Notes: generated from the sequence alone by a model not told the origin. A stretch of DNA of 36,224 nt from MVYY01 sp035369865 (GCA_035369865.1 DAOOVG010000006.1:1-36224), one strand, 5' to 3'. Shown: positions 25,947 through 34,565, numbered from the stretch's first letter. Numbers and translations are program-made.

Positions 25947-26562
25947 ATTCATAACTTACAACAAGATTTTTTCAAAAGTTAATAAACAAAAAATCAAATT
26001 CATTGTTACGTACTAAGAAAAAGGAAAAATGTAGAAATAAAACCCATGATATTTTAATAGCACAAACAGGGATGAAAATATTTCATAAGGAAATTACAAG
26101 AAATTGGATTTTTGCTTAAAAGTTTGACAGATAATTGCTATGTTCGTTACTCATAGAGGAATAAAATTCATTAATTTGAACAAGAAGAAAAGTATATTTT
26201 ACCTTATTATAAATACGAAGCAAATTAATAAAGAATACTTATCGTGCTTACAACCTTAATAACAAATGATCGACGAGTTAAACAAACCTCATTACCTTAT
26301 TTACAACAGATTAAAAATGCAAATTGAAAGAAAGTAACGACTTATCTAATAAGATAATAAGGTTGGAAGGAAGGGAAATTTCAGCCGTTATGAAGATTAA
26401 GGATTTCATAAGGTTTGATAGACAAAAATTAACGGAATGCAAAACAAAAGACTGACTTCAAAGTAGTGAAAGACAGATTGGTATTTTGAGTACAAAAATT
26501 AAATTTTTAACTTCTTCTCATTTTCACAAAATGCTGAGATTGTATAATATAATTATTTTTAA
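25947..26562. other. 616-bp gap of apparently decayed sequence
   Basis: No gene is supported. Several frames read coding-like stretches interrupted by many stops, for example a plus-strand run of about 44 codons ending near 26453 that contains NKIIRLEGREISAVMKIKDF. I cannot name an ancestor. A hairpin TCTCATTTT-cac-AAAA-tgc-TGAGA (26516-26539) lies 24 nt before the adenosyltransferase start. No -7 box was seen for that gene. Confidence 0.5.
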
Positions 26563-27114
26563 ATGAAATTATATACTAAAAAAGGTGACAAGGGACAAAC
26601 AAGTTTGCGTGGCAACACAATGATACCGAAAAATCATGTTCGCCTCGAAGCGTATGGAACTATTGATGAATTAAATTCATTTATTGGTCTATTAATGACA
26701 TTTTCACTAGACGAATCAAACCTGAATTATTTAAAACGGCTTCAAAATAATTTATTTACCATTGGTTCAAATTTAGCAACCGATACTTCAAAAATACCTT
26801 TGACCAAAGCTTCTCTCTTGGAAAGCGAAGAAATAACTTTTATTGAACAAGAAATTGATCGCCTCACCGAAGCAGTGCCTCCTATCAAAGAATTTATTTT
26901 ACCCGGTGGTACCACAGTTGCTGCTATAAGCCATATTTGCCGCACTGTCGCTCGACGAGCCGAACGAAGACTTTATGATTTAAATCAGGAAGAAATGGTT
27001 GATAAACGCATCTTAATATATATCAATCGTTTGTCTGATTATTTTTTTGCTTTATCGCGTTTTATTAATTATCAGAATGGGATAAAAGATATTTTTTGTG
27101 AAAAAAAGAAGTAA
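26563..27114 (+). CDS. Cob(I)alamin adenosyltransferase, PduO/MMAB type
   Basis: 183 residues. It adenosylates reduced corrinoid to make the coenzyme B12 form, for enzymes such as methylmalonyl-CoA mutase. Family features are the N-terminal ATP-binding signature YTKKGDKGQTSL, then AYGTIDELNSFIGLL, and the C-terminal FILPGGTTVAAISHICRTVARRAERRL, with the conserved arginines of the subunit-interface active site. The length is normal. No cobalamin riboswitch core was recognised upstream. It is followed after 63 bp by the DUF2795 gene, which has its own promoter box. Confidence 0.95.
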   Translation: MKLYTKKGDKGQTSLRGNTMIPKNHVRLEAYGTIDELNSFIGLLMTFSLDESNLNYLKRLQNNLFTIGSNLATDTSKIPLTKASLLESEEITFIEQEIDRLTEAVPPIKEFILPGGTTVAAISHICRTVARRAERRLYDLNQEEMVDKRILIYINRLSDYFFALSRFINYQNGIKDIFCEKKK

Positions 27115-27131
27115 ACTGAAAATTTTTTATA

Positions 27132-27139
27132 TATTTTTG
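27132..27139 (+). promoter_or_regulatory. Putative -7 promoter box for the DUF2795 gene
   Basis: TATTTTTG followed by CGCG, 38 nt upstream of the ATG at 27178. Confidence 0.5.
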
Positions 27140-27177
27140 CGCGTTATTATGAAATAACAATTTTAAAAACTTAATCT

Positions 27178-27399
27178 ATGTATTGGACATTAGAATTAGC
27201 TTCTAAAATTGAAGATGCCCCATGGCCAGCTACCAAAGATGAATTAATTGACTATGCCATTCGTTCAGGAGCTCCTTTAGAAGTAATTGAAAATTTGCAG
27301 GAAATAGAAGATGAAGGAGAAATTTACGAATCAATTGAAGATATATGGCCTGATTATCCTAGCAAAGAAGATTTTTTCTTCAATGAAGATGAATATTAA
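27178..27399 (+). CDS. DUF2795 family small acidic protein
   Basis: 73 residues. MYWTLELASKIEDAPWPATK, then DELIDYAIRSGAPLEVIENL and an acidic tail (EIEDEGEIYESIEDIWPDYP). The middle helix-turn motif (PATKDELIDYARRxGAPxEVxxxL) is the DUF2795 signature, common in Bacteroidota. The strong net negative charge could suit nucleic-acid mimicry or ribosome/RNA polymerase association, but the function is unknown. It has its own promoter box, sits just before the type IX secretion cluster, and is separated from it by 167 bp carrying another promoter. Confidence 0.85.
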   Translation: MYWTLELASKIEDAPWPATKDELIDYAIRSGAPLEVIENLQEIEDEGEIYESIEDIWPDYPSKEDFFFNEDEY

Positions 27400-27436
27400 T
27401 TTTTAATCCTAATTTTATTTTAAAAAAAACTATACT

Positions 27437-27444
27437 TATTTTTG
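27437..27444 (+). promoter_or_regulatory. Putative -7 promoter box for the porP-gldKLMN operon
   Basis: TATTTTTG followed by CTGG, 123 nt upstream of porP. No further TAnnTTTG match was seen in the short gaps inside the cluster, so one transcript from here is likely. Confidence 0.4.
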
Positions 27445-27566
27445 CTGGAATAAAACTTTAAAACAAAAAAATAAGAGGATACAATTTTTTTGTTAATTTA
27501 AAGTTAATTTTAAGAGAATAGTCATTTTTCTTACATATGGGAAGGGACAAAAAGGAAATATAACCT

Positions 27567-28514
27567 ATGAAAAAAATTGTGGTGCTAATTTTGTTTTCCT
27601 TTGTTTCAATAGGTGTCATTGTTTCCCAAACCGATTCCCAGTTAAGTCAATATATGTTTAACCCATCAATTTATAATCCTGCAGCGGCAGGAGAAAATGA
27701 AATGATGGAGATTTCGTGGCAACATCGTATTCAGTGGGTAGGAATTCCAAATGCAGGGCAATCAAGCTTTTATAACGTTAATTCCCCTGTAAATTTGTTT
27801 TCAAATCAACATGGTATAGGGCTTCAGATAGTTAATGAAAATATAGGACTGTTTTCTAATCTGGATTTTCATTTTCAATATGCTTTTAAGAAAGCCTTGT
27901 CAGGAGGAATTTTAAGTATTGGAGCTTCGTTAGGTTTTCTGGACATTGGATTTAAAGGAGATAGTGTTCATTTCCCTACAATAGGTGAATATTATGAGTC
28001 AAATGATCCTTTAATTCCTACAACAAGTGTCTCAGGAATTGGTTTTGATGTTGGTTTGGGTGTTTGGTATTCAAATACAAAAGGTTATGCTGGTTTTTCT
28101 TATGCTCATTTAAATCAACCAGTAATTAATTGGGGAGAAAATTTAGCATATAAACAAGTTGGAACTCTTTATTTAACAGGTGGTTACAATTGGATACTGA
28201 ATGATCCAAAATATATTATCAAACCAAGTTTGTTGTTTAAAAGTGATCTTAACTCATATCAGGTAGATATATCAGCTTTTTTAGAATATAATAGCAAATA
28301 TTGGGGAGGTCTTTCTTATCGTTTTCAAGATGCTGTCGTATTATTTGGAGGGATTAATGCTATTGCTGGTTTAATTATTGGCTATTCTTACGATCTTCCT
28401 GTATCGCAGATAATTCGAGGAAGTTCAGGCTCGCATGAATTTTTAATAGCCTATAATTTTGATATTAAATTAAATAAAGCAAAACATAAACACAAAAGTA
28501 TTCGTATTTTATAA
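27567..28514 (+). CDS. porP: PorP/SprF family type IX secretion outer-membrane protein
   Basis: 315 residues with a signal peptide (MKKIVVLILFSFVSIGVIVS). The mature start QTDSQLSQYMFNPSIYNPAA is the PorP/SprF signature (YMFNxxxxNPAxAG), followed by HRIQWVGIPNAGQSSFYNVN and alternating strands typical of a 14-strand OmpA-like barrel. In type IX secretion such proteins sit in the outer membrane and associate with PorK/N or with individual substrates. First gene of the cluster, 43 bp before gldK. That adjacency supports the core-component porP role rather than one of the many accessory SprF paralogues. Confidence 0.93.
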   Translation: MKKIVVLILFSFVSIGVIVSQTDSQLSQYMFNPSIYNPAAAGENEMMEISWQHRIQWVGIPNAGQSSFYNVNSPVNLFSNQHGIGLQIVNENIGLFSNLDFHFQYAFKKALSGGILSIGASLGFLDIGFKGDSVHFPTIGEYYESNDPLIPTTSVSGIGFDVGLGVWYSNTKGYAGFSYAHLNQPVINWGENLAYKQVGTLYLTGGYNWILNDPKYIIKPSLLFKSDLNSYQVDISAFLEYNSKYWGGLSYRFQDAVVLFGGINAIAGLIIGYSYDLPVSQIIRGSSGSHEFLIAYNFDIKLNKAKHKHKSIRIL

Positions 28515-28557
28515 CTTTAATTTGATCTACAAGTTTTTTATTTAAAAACATACAAGA

Positions 28558-29934
28558 ATGAAAAAATTTCTTTCCTTTATTATCGTTAGTTGCATAGGCT
28601 CTTTATTATTTATCGGGTGCAATAAGCCTGCAGGTGAATTGGTTGGAATAGGAACCAAAGGTACTTTTCATGAAGCAAATCCTTATGGAATGGTTCTTAT
28701 CAAAAAAGGAACTTTTTTAATGGGAGCTAATGATCAATCTGCAATTGGAGCAATCAACGACAAGTCAATCCAGGTAACGGTAGATGCTTTCTGGATGGAT
28801 CAAACAGAAATAACGAACGATGAATACAAGCAGTTTGTAAATTGGGTTCGTGATTCTATCGCACTTCGCTCATTAGTGATGGGTGGCAGAGACGAGTTTC
28901 GCTTGAAATTAAAAAACCAAGAAGATTTACCACCTGAAATAGCTCCTTTAAATTGGAAAGTAAAAATTCCATGGAATTCTAAAGATGAAGAAATAACTGA
29001 TATTTTAAAGTCTTTTTATTATGAAAGTGAAAATGAACTTTCTACAAAAAAACAAATTAACCCCGATAAACTAAAATATAAATATGGATGGGTTAATTAT
29101 GATCAGGCTGCGTTGGCAAAAAACAAATATGATGTAAATACAGGAGCTTATCCTGCTGAAGCCAAAGTCAGAGTGGATACTTCATTTGTAGATGAAAATG
29201 GCGTGATTCATCATCAGACTATTGAACGAAAGTTGAAAACTCGAAGAGATTTAATTTCTACCAAAATAGTCAATATTTATCCTGATACTATTATGTGGAT
29301 TAGAGATTTTCAATATGCTTACAATGATCCCAAAATGCAGATGTATTTTTCTCATCCGGGGTTTGCACAATATCCCGTAGTGGGCGTTACCTGGGAACAA
29401 GCTCAAGCCTTCTGCCATTGGCGGACACATTTATTTAACAGTAAAAGTAAAGTAGGTTCACAAGATTACCGTTTACCTACTGAAGCCGAGTGGGAATATG
29501 CTGCACGGGGTGGTCAACCAATGGCACTTTATCCGTGGGGTGGAAATTATGTAAGAGACAAAAGAGGCTGTTTTATGGCAAACTTTAAACCTATGAGAGG
29601 TAACTACACCGAAGATACAGGAACAACTACCATGAAAGTGGGTTCATTTCTTCCCAATGATTTTGGCTTATACGATATGGCTGGAAATGTTGCCGAATGG
29701 ACATCAACCGCTTACAACGTATCAAGTAATAATTTGGTATACGATATTAATCCCAGTTTTCAATATAATGCTAAAAATAGTGACCCAGATGTACTAAAAC
29801 GTAAAGTGGTAAAAGGAGGTTCATGGAAAGACATTGCTTATTATTTACAATGTGGAACAAGAACTTATGAATACCAATATGAAAGCCGTCCTTACATTGG
29901 ATTTAGGTGTGTAAGGTCATATAATGGGGATTAG
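28558..29934 (+). CDS. gldK: GldK/PorK type IX secretion lipoprotein
   Basis: 458 residues with a lipoprotein signal ending LLFIGC, so it is tethered to the outer membrane facing the periplasm. It has the formylglycine-generating-enzyme/sulfatase-modifying fold: GMVLIKKGTFLMGAN, DAFWMDQTEITNDEYKQFV, YRLPTEAEWEYAARGG, LYDMAGNVAEWTS and a closing GGSWKD..FRCVRS. GldK and GldN form the large periplasmic rings of the type IX machine; the enzymatic activity of the FGE fold is not thought to be retained. Gap to gldL is 65 bp. Confidence 0.96.
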   Translation: MKKFLSFIIVSCIGSLLFIGCNKPAGELVGIGTKGTFHEANPYGMVLIKKGTFLMGANDQSAIGAINDKSIQVTVDAFWMDQTEITNDEYKQFVNWVRDSIALRSLVMGGRDEFRLKLKNQEDLPPEIAPLNWKVKIPWNSKDEEITDILKSFYYESENELSTKKQINPDKLKYKYGWVNYDQAALAKNKYDVNTGAYPAEAKVRVDTSFVDENGVIHHQTIERKLKTRRDLISTKIVNIYPDTIMWIRDFQYAYNDPKMQMYFSHPGFAQYPVVGVTWEQAQAFCHWRTHLFNSKSKVGSQDYRLPTEAEWEYAARGGQPMALYPWGGNYVRDKRGCFMANFKPMRGNYTEDTGTTTMKVGSFLPNDFGLYDMAGNVAEWTSTAYNVSSNNLVYDINPSFQYNAKNSDPDVLKRKVVKGGSWKDIAYYLQCGTRTYEYQYESRPYIGFRCVRSYNGD

Positions 29935-29999
29935 CTTTTCCAAAATACATTAAAAAAGAATAATTTAATTATTTTCTAAAACAACTTAAAAAAATAGTT

Positions 30000-30851
30000 A
30001 TGGCATCTTTTTCAACATGGTGGAATTCACCAAAAGGCAAACAAGTAGTTAATGCGGCTTACAGCGTAGGAGCCTCAATAGTAATATTAGGAGCCATGTT
30101 TAAAATACTGCATTTACCTCATGCAAATCTCATTTTGGGTGCAGGAATGATTTGTGAATCACTGATTTTCTTTTCTGGTGCTTTTGACAAACCTTTTAAA
30201 GAATATGATTGGGACAAATTATTTGATTTCGATAGTGGAAAGCCACGCTTTCAAGGCGGAAACCTTGCAGTACAAAATATTCTTCCACACGTAGATTTGA
30301 ATTATTCTGAGACAATCGATGAAAATGATATAAAAAAATTATCTGAAGGAATAAAAAATCTATCTACAACTGCACAGCAACTTGCTTCTCTTTCGACTGT
30401 TGTTGATGCTACTGAAAAATTCGCTCAAAACATTGAGTCTGCTTCAAACACTACTCTCAATCTAATAGAAAAGCAAAAGAAGTTTACAGATGCTTTACAA
30501 AACATTTCTGTAGTTTATGAAAACTCAAAAATTGAAATGGAAAAAGAACAAGAAGAAACAAAACAATCTCTTCAAACAATTAATAAGAACCTCGCTTCCA
30601 TTAATACTATTTATGAAATACAATTGAAAAATATACAAGATCAACTTACAGAGATATCTCAACAAAATGAACATCTTAAAAATACAAACGAAGAATTAAA
30701 AGATATTTCAAATAATATGCAGAAAATCAACTCTGTAAGTAATGATATTTTATTGCAAACCGAAGAATATAAGTCGGAGACAACAAAATTATCCCAAAAA
30801 ATTGTTGAATTAAATAATATTTATGGCAATATGCTGAATGCCTTGAGCTAA
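30000..30851 (+). CDS. gldL: GldL/PorL type IX secretion motor protein
   Basis: 283 residues. Two N-terminal membrane helices (about 15-35 and 42-62) form the stator part of the proton-driven motor with GldM. Conserved residues include Lys35 in MFKILHLPHA and Glu53 in helix 2 (GAGMICESLIFFSG), matching the essential membrane glutamate known in Flavobacterium GldL. The remainder (about 95-283) is a long coiled-coil rich in Lys, Gln and Asn (for example SIEMEKEQ-like repeats around residues 180-195), as in other GldL proteins. Gap to gldM is 49 bp. Confidence 0.95.
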   Translation: MASFSTWWNSPKGKQVVNAAYSVGASIVILGAMFKILHLPHANLILGAGMICESLIFFSGAFDKPFKEYDWDKLFDFDSGKPRFQGGNLAVQNILPHVDLNYSETIDENDIKKLSEGIKNLSTTAQQLASLSTVVDATEKFAQNIESASNTTLNLIEKQKKFTDALQNISVVYENSKIEMEKEQEETKQSLQTINKNLASINTIYEIQLKNIQDQLTEISQQNEHLKNTNEELKDISNNMQKINSVSNDILLQTEEYKSETTKLSQKIVELNNIYGNMLNALS

Positions 30852-30900
30852 CCTAATGCTATTTTCTTAACTTAACATGTAACTTAATTTCAGTAAACTA

Positions 30901-32433
30901 ATGAGTGCTTCAAAAAATTGTCCAGAAACCACCAGACAAAGAATGATTGGTTTGATGTATCTTGTATTAACAGCGATGTTAGCATTAAATGTATCAAGTG
31001 AAGTCTTAAATGGTTTTTCAATGGTCGATAATAGTTTACATAATACTATACAGTCTTCAATCGTAAGAAATACCGGTCTATATGATGATTTCCAAAATCA
31101 ATTTCGACAAAATCCAACCAAAGTTAAAGAGTGGCTTGATAAAGCAATATTAGTTAAACAAAAATCTGATTCTTTGTTTGATTATCTCCAAGATTTTAAA
31201 TATCAAATTGTTAAAAGGGCTGATGGTAAAAAAGCTGATCCTACTGCTCGGGACATTATTAATAAAGAAAATTATGATATTCCAGGAGAATATGCATTGG
31301 TAGAAGGGAATGGTAAAATCTTAAAACAAAAAATCGATTCTTACCGGGATTTCATTATTCAATTATCAGAAAATAATCCTACAAAACAAAAAATGTATGC
31401 AACTGTTTTTTCTACCGCTCCTATTGGTGATAAACCATGGGAAACTGCAATGTTTGAAATGATGCCTGTATCAGCAGTAGTAACATTATTAACAAAATAT
31501 CAAAGTGATATTAGAATGACTGAAGCAGAAGTAGTTCAATATTTAAAATCTCAAACTGACATTTCTGATTTTAGAGTTAATAAAATTGAAGCATTGGTTG
31601 TGCCAAATTCTCGTTATGTGATTCGAGGAGGAAAATATAGTGCCCAGATTATTCTTTCAGCAGTTGATTCTACTAAAACTCCCCAATATTTTGTTGGAAA
31701 TACTCCAGTCCCAAATGGAATTTATGAAATTACATGCACTCGTCCAGGAACTTTTACCTATTCTGGCTATATACAGTTAACAGACAATCAAGGAATTATT
31801 CGGAAATATCCTTTTCAAAGTGATTATATTGTAGGCGAGCCATCAGCCACTATTTCTAATGAAGATTTAAATGTGGTTTATAGAGGTGTCGACAATAAAT
31901 TTAGTATATCAGTTCCAGGCATTCCTGCAGAAAATATCTTTGTTCGTACCTCTGGTGGAACGGCTCAAAAAATAAGCAATGGAAGATTTATTATCCATCC
32001 TACTCAAGATAAAGAAATGACTATTTTTGTATATGCGAAAGTAGAAGGAAGAGAAATGCAAATGGGTAGTAGCACATATAGAGTAAAATATCTACCCGAT
32101 CCAAAATCTTATTTACAATACGTTGACGCCGGTGGTATCACAAGATTAATTCAAGAAGGAACAATAAGCAAACGGTTGCTAAAGGGAAATAATGTCTTAT
32201 TGGTAGCCAGTTACGGAGAAGATGAATTGGTGCAAGCAAAATTCAATATTGTCTCTTTTACTATGGTAACTATATTTGGAGCTATTTCTAATACAGGTCC
32301 ACTTTTAAATAGTAAACAACTGGAAAATATTGACCGTCTTGAAGGAGGTGACTATATTACTTTTAAAAATATAAAGGCTGTAGGTCCCGATGGAAAAATA
32401 AGAAATTTATCTCCTATTCAAATACAAATATAA
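30901..32433 (+). CDS. gldM: GldM/PorM type IX secretion motor protein
   Basis: 510 residues with a single N-terminal membrane helix (MIGLMYLVLTAMLALNVSSE, about 15-34), followed by a periplasmic helical domain and three beta-sandwich domains that dimerise and reach toward the GldK/GldN ring. Family landmarks: CPETTRQRMIGLMYLVLTAM at the start, YIVGEPSATISNEDLNVVYR and NKFSISVPGIPAENI in the second half. It couples GldL proton flow to secretion and, in gliding species, to motility. Start and length are standard; gap to gldN is 22-46 bp depending on the start used. Confidence 0.96.
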   Translation: MSASKNCPETTRQRMIGLMYLVLTAMLALNVSSEVLNGFSMVDNSLHNTIQSSIVRNTGLYDDFQNQFRQNPTKVKEWLDKAILVKQKSDSLFDYLQDFKYQIVKRADGKKADPTARDIINKENYDIPGEYALVEGNGKILKQKIDSYRDFIIQLSENNPTKQKMYATVFSTAPIGDKPWETAMFEMMPVSAVVTLLTKYQSDIRMTEAEVVQYLKSQTDISDFRVNKIEALVVPNSRYVIRGGKYSAQIILSAVDSTKTPQYFVGNTPVPNGIYEITCTRPGTFTYSGYIQLTDNQGIIRKYPFQSDYIVGEPSATISNEDLNVVYRGVDNKFSISVPGIPAENIFVRTSGGTAQKISNGRFIIHPTQDKEMTIFVYAKVEGREMQMGSSTYRVKYLPDPKSYLQYVDAGGITRLIQEGTISKRLLKGNNVLLVASYGEDELVQAKFNIVSFTMVTIFGAISNTGPLLNSKQLENIDRLEGGDYITFKNIKAVGPDGKIRNLSPIQIQI

Positions 32434-32455
32434 TTTTATAAAATTGTTAGGATAA

Positions 32456-33388
32456 ATGAACTTTATTAAAAATCATAATATGAAAAAATATATTATTTTC
32501 TCTGGAGTATTCTTAACTTTATTATTATTGTTACCTGCAAATACTATTTTAGCTCAAAAGCAAATTCCTTTTTTCGATACGAAGGGAAACATTAATTTTC
32601 AAACTCAAGAACTTGATGCGTTAGCTGATACCATTGCAATCATAAACCATCGAAGTGATGACGTAGTATGGTCGAGAATTACTTATCGTATTATAGATAT
32701 GCGATACAAAGAAAATTATCAACTTTATTTTCCTACTCGTCCTTCTAAAGAATACCGCAGCTTATTTAGAGTGATGTTAGATGCTATTTGTAATGGAATA
32801 AATGTATACAAAAAAAATCCTCGAGATATAAAACCAGAATTTGATGAATTATTAGATGGAGAAGAATTATCAAGAGCTTTTGCTTTTGATGAGGATATGG
32901 CTAATAATTTAATACAAGTTGATCCTATTACCCACCAACGTACTATCTCAAATGAGCAATATATGAGATATGTTCATAATCAATTAAAGTTTTTAATTCA
33001 AGAAGTGGCATTTTTCGATAAGCATACCTCAAGAATGTATTCAAAAATTATTGGTATAGCTCCTTTGTATGCATTACACCCTGATAATGTAGAATCAAAA
33101 GAAACGATGGGGTATTTCCGTGGCTCTGTTTTGTGCTGGTTTGCCTTTGATGAATTGCGTCCTTATCTTGCAAAACAATATGTTATCCCTAATGGGAACG
33201 ATACTCAACGAATGACATTTGATGATTTCTTTTCTTTAAAACTTTATTCAAGTTATTTATTAGGCGATAGCAATATGTTTAACCGAATGCTGCTCGATTA
33301 TGTAATTGAACCTGTTGAAGTGAGAAAAGAACAAAAAAGAATAGAAAATGAATTGATCAATTTTGAAGTCGATTTATGGGAGTATTAA
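32456..33388 (+). CDS. gldN: GldN/PorN type IX secretion periplasmic ring protein
   Basis: 310 residues, or 302 if it starts at the second ATG (32480, MKKYIIFSGVFL), which gives a more typical signal peptide ending near NTILAQ. The mature protein has the family core: DVVWSRITYRIIDMRYKENY, YFPTRPSKEYRSLFRVMLDA, MRYVHNQLKFLIQEVAFFDK, IGIAPLY and TFDDFFSLKLYSSYL. GldN binds GldK to build the periplasmic rings. It is the last gene of the cluster. An inverted repeat (33411-33455) follows and may end transcription. Confidence 0.95.
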   Translation: MNFIKNHNMKKYIIFSGVFLTLLLLLPANTILAQKQIPFFDTKGNINFQTQELDALADTIAIINHRSDDVVWSRITYRIIDMRYKENYQLYFPTRPSKEYRSLFRVMLDAICNGINVYKKNPRDIKPEFDELLDGEELSRAFAFDEDMANNLIQVDPITHQRTISNEQYMRYVHNQLKFLIQEVAFFDKHTSRMYSKIIGIAPLYALHPDNVESKETMGYFRGSVLCWFAFDELRPYLAKQYVIPNGNDTQRMTFDDFFSLKLYSSYLLGDSNMFNRMLLDYVIEPVEVRKEQKRIENELINFEVDLWEY

Positions 33389-33410
33389 TTTTAAAATTGT
33401 CAGAATTTAT

Positions 33411-33455
33411 TAAACTCAAATACTATAAGATTTTCAATCCATAGATTTGAGTTTA
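33411..33455. terminator. Inverted repeat after gldN
   Basis: TAAACTCAAAT (33411-33421) and ATTTGAGTTTA (33445-33455), 11-bp perfect arms with a 23-nt loop. It could end the type IX secretion transcript, although no T-tract follows. The right arm touches the GxxExxY fragment, so it might instead mark an insertion boundary. Confidence 0.4.
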
Positions 33456-33506
33456 CACAGCAAAAATAGCCCCTCTAATTTTATAAGATATTTCGTTTTC
33501 TGTCAT
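33454..33506 (-). pseudogene. 53-bp duplicated 5' fragment of the GxxExxY gene
   Basis: Matches 34035-34087 at 51 of 53 positions and translates to the same N terminus, MTENEISYKIRGAIFAV, before a TAA. It is followed on its upstream side by array A, just as the intact gene is followed by array B. It is the remnant of a second gene-plus-array unit. Confidence 0.85.
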
Positions 33507-33523
33507 CATGAAGTAAAAAATTT

Positions 33524-33690
33524 TCTCACTGATTTTCTTCGCCTATCTGCGATAATCTGGCGAACTCTTTTTTCTCGCTGATTGACGCTGATTCCTTTCT
33601 GCGTTTATCTGCGTTGCTTATCCGCGATAATCTGCGAGAAATGTATTTTTTCTTTCTCGCTGATTGCCGCTGATTTCTTTCGCTGATGCT
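33524..33690. repeat. Hairpin repeat array A (distal to the GxxExxY gene)
   Basis: Three units starting with TCTCRCTGAT at 33524, 33573 and 33655, containing the word CGCTGATT and its complement-like ATCTGCGA. Unit lengths are 49, 82 and a truncated 36 bp. Same orientation as array B; it abuts the 3' end of the GxxExxY gene. Confidence 0.8.
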
Positions 33691-33703
33691 GAACAAATTC
33701 ATT

Positions 33704-34087
33704 TCATTCCTCTAAATGATTGACTATTCTTTTGATTGAAGCCTCAATGTTGTCTGTATTGAAATTTACCAAAATACCTAATTTTTTCTCGGATAATTTC
33801 AGATAAGTCAGCAATTGTTTATAATGGACATCTGCCAACTGATCAACTGACTTTACTTCAATAATCACTTTATTTTCAACCATAATGTCCACTCGATATC
33901 CAATTTCCAATGCAATATCTTCATAAACAAAAGGAAGACCAACTTGTGTTTTAACTTCAAGACCAGCATTTTTTAATTCATAAGATAATGCTGCTTCATA
34001 GGCAGATTCCAATAATCCGGGACCAACTTTGTTATACACAGCAAAAATAGCACCTCTAATTTTATAAGATATTTCATTTTCTGTCAT
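33704..34087 (-). CDS. GxxExxY family protein (PD-(D/E)XK nuclease-like)
   Basis: 127 residues, the usual size. The naming motif is present as GLLESAY (about residues 24-30) after NKVGPG. A nuclease-like core follows: Glu in the first helix, then YRVDIMVENKVIIEVKSVDQ with Asp70 and the Glu-x-Lys pair (EVK), matching the PD-(D/E)XK pattern D-X(n)-E-X-K. Activity is unproven and the family function is unknown. The gene sits between two arrays of hairpin repeats and its first 53 bp are duplicated beyond the far array. No promoter box was seen; transcription may start in array B. It is probably a solitary, mobile or repeat-associated gene. Confidence 0.88.
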   Translation of the reverse strand: MTENEISYKIRGAIFAVYNKVGPGLLESAYEAALSYELKNAGLEVKTQVGLPFVYEDIALEIGYRVDIMVENKVIIEVKSVDQLADVHYKQLLTYLKLSEKKLGILVNFNTDNIEASIKRIVNHLEE

Positions 34088-34565
34088 AATGGTATAAATA
34101 TTTTTTCTCGCTGATGAACGCTGATTTCTTATGCTGATTCTCTGCGTCTATCTGCGATATTCATCTGGGATCATCTGCGAGAGATATATTCTTTCTCGCT
34201 GATTTACGCTGATTCTCTGCGTTTTATTCGCGAGAGATATATTTTTTTCTCGCTGATTGACGCTGATTTGTTTTGCTGATTCTCTGGGCCTATCTGCGTA
34301 TTCATATGCGATAATCTGCAAGAGATGCATTTTTTTTTGCTGATTGACGCTGATTTCTTTCGCTGATTTTCTGCGCCTATCTGCGATATTCATCTGGGAT
34401 TATCTGCGAGAGATGTATTTTTTCTCGCTGATAAACGCAAATTTCTTCTGCTGATTTTCTGTTATTATTTATGTTTTCTTTTTAACAATGAAATTCTCAC
34501 AGATCCAATTTCGATGTACAGCATACCGAAATCATTCAAAAAAATTTTTGGTTGCGTAACGTCTA
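34088..34565. other. Gap between the GxxExxY gene and the WbpL-type gene
   Basis: 478 bp made up mostly of hairpin array B (34106-34463), then about 100 bp of AT-rich DNA with nothing recognised. The open frame through the array is repeat-derived and not a gene. Confidence 0.8.
34106..34463. repeat. Hairpin repeat array B (upstream of the GxxExxY gene)
   Basis: Five units beginning TCTCGCTGAT-like at 34106, 34194, 34248, 34335 and 34423, with spacings of 88, 54, 87 and 88 bp; the second unit has lost 34 bp and the fifth is truncated. In each full unit the left half repeats CGCTGATT about every 11 bp and the right half repeats ATCTGCGA at matching spacing, ending ATCTGCGAGAGAT, so each unit folds into an imperfect hairpin with arms of about 32 nt. 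Confidence 0.85.

Larger units (their letters stand above)
33389..33703. other. Gap between gldN and the GxxExxY gene
   Basis: 315 bp fully explained by an inverted repeat (33411-33455), a 53-bp copy of the GxxExxY gene 5' end (33454-33506) and array A of hairpin repeats (33524-33690). Confidence 0.8.

Noticed and set aside
26340..26562. Cobalamin riboswitch before the adenosyltransferase
   Set aside because: A GGGAAA stretch is present but the conserved B12-box and core CTGxCCCCGC-like segments are absent.
34148..34393. 81-codon minus-strand open frame
   Set aside because: It is entirely array B; the peptide repeats the same words (ISVNQ, RRRKSAK) because the DNA does.
33524..34463. CRISPR array
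   Set aside because: Units are degenerate, lack unique spacers of constant length and fold internally; no cas gene is present.
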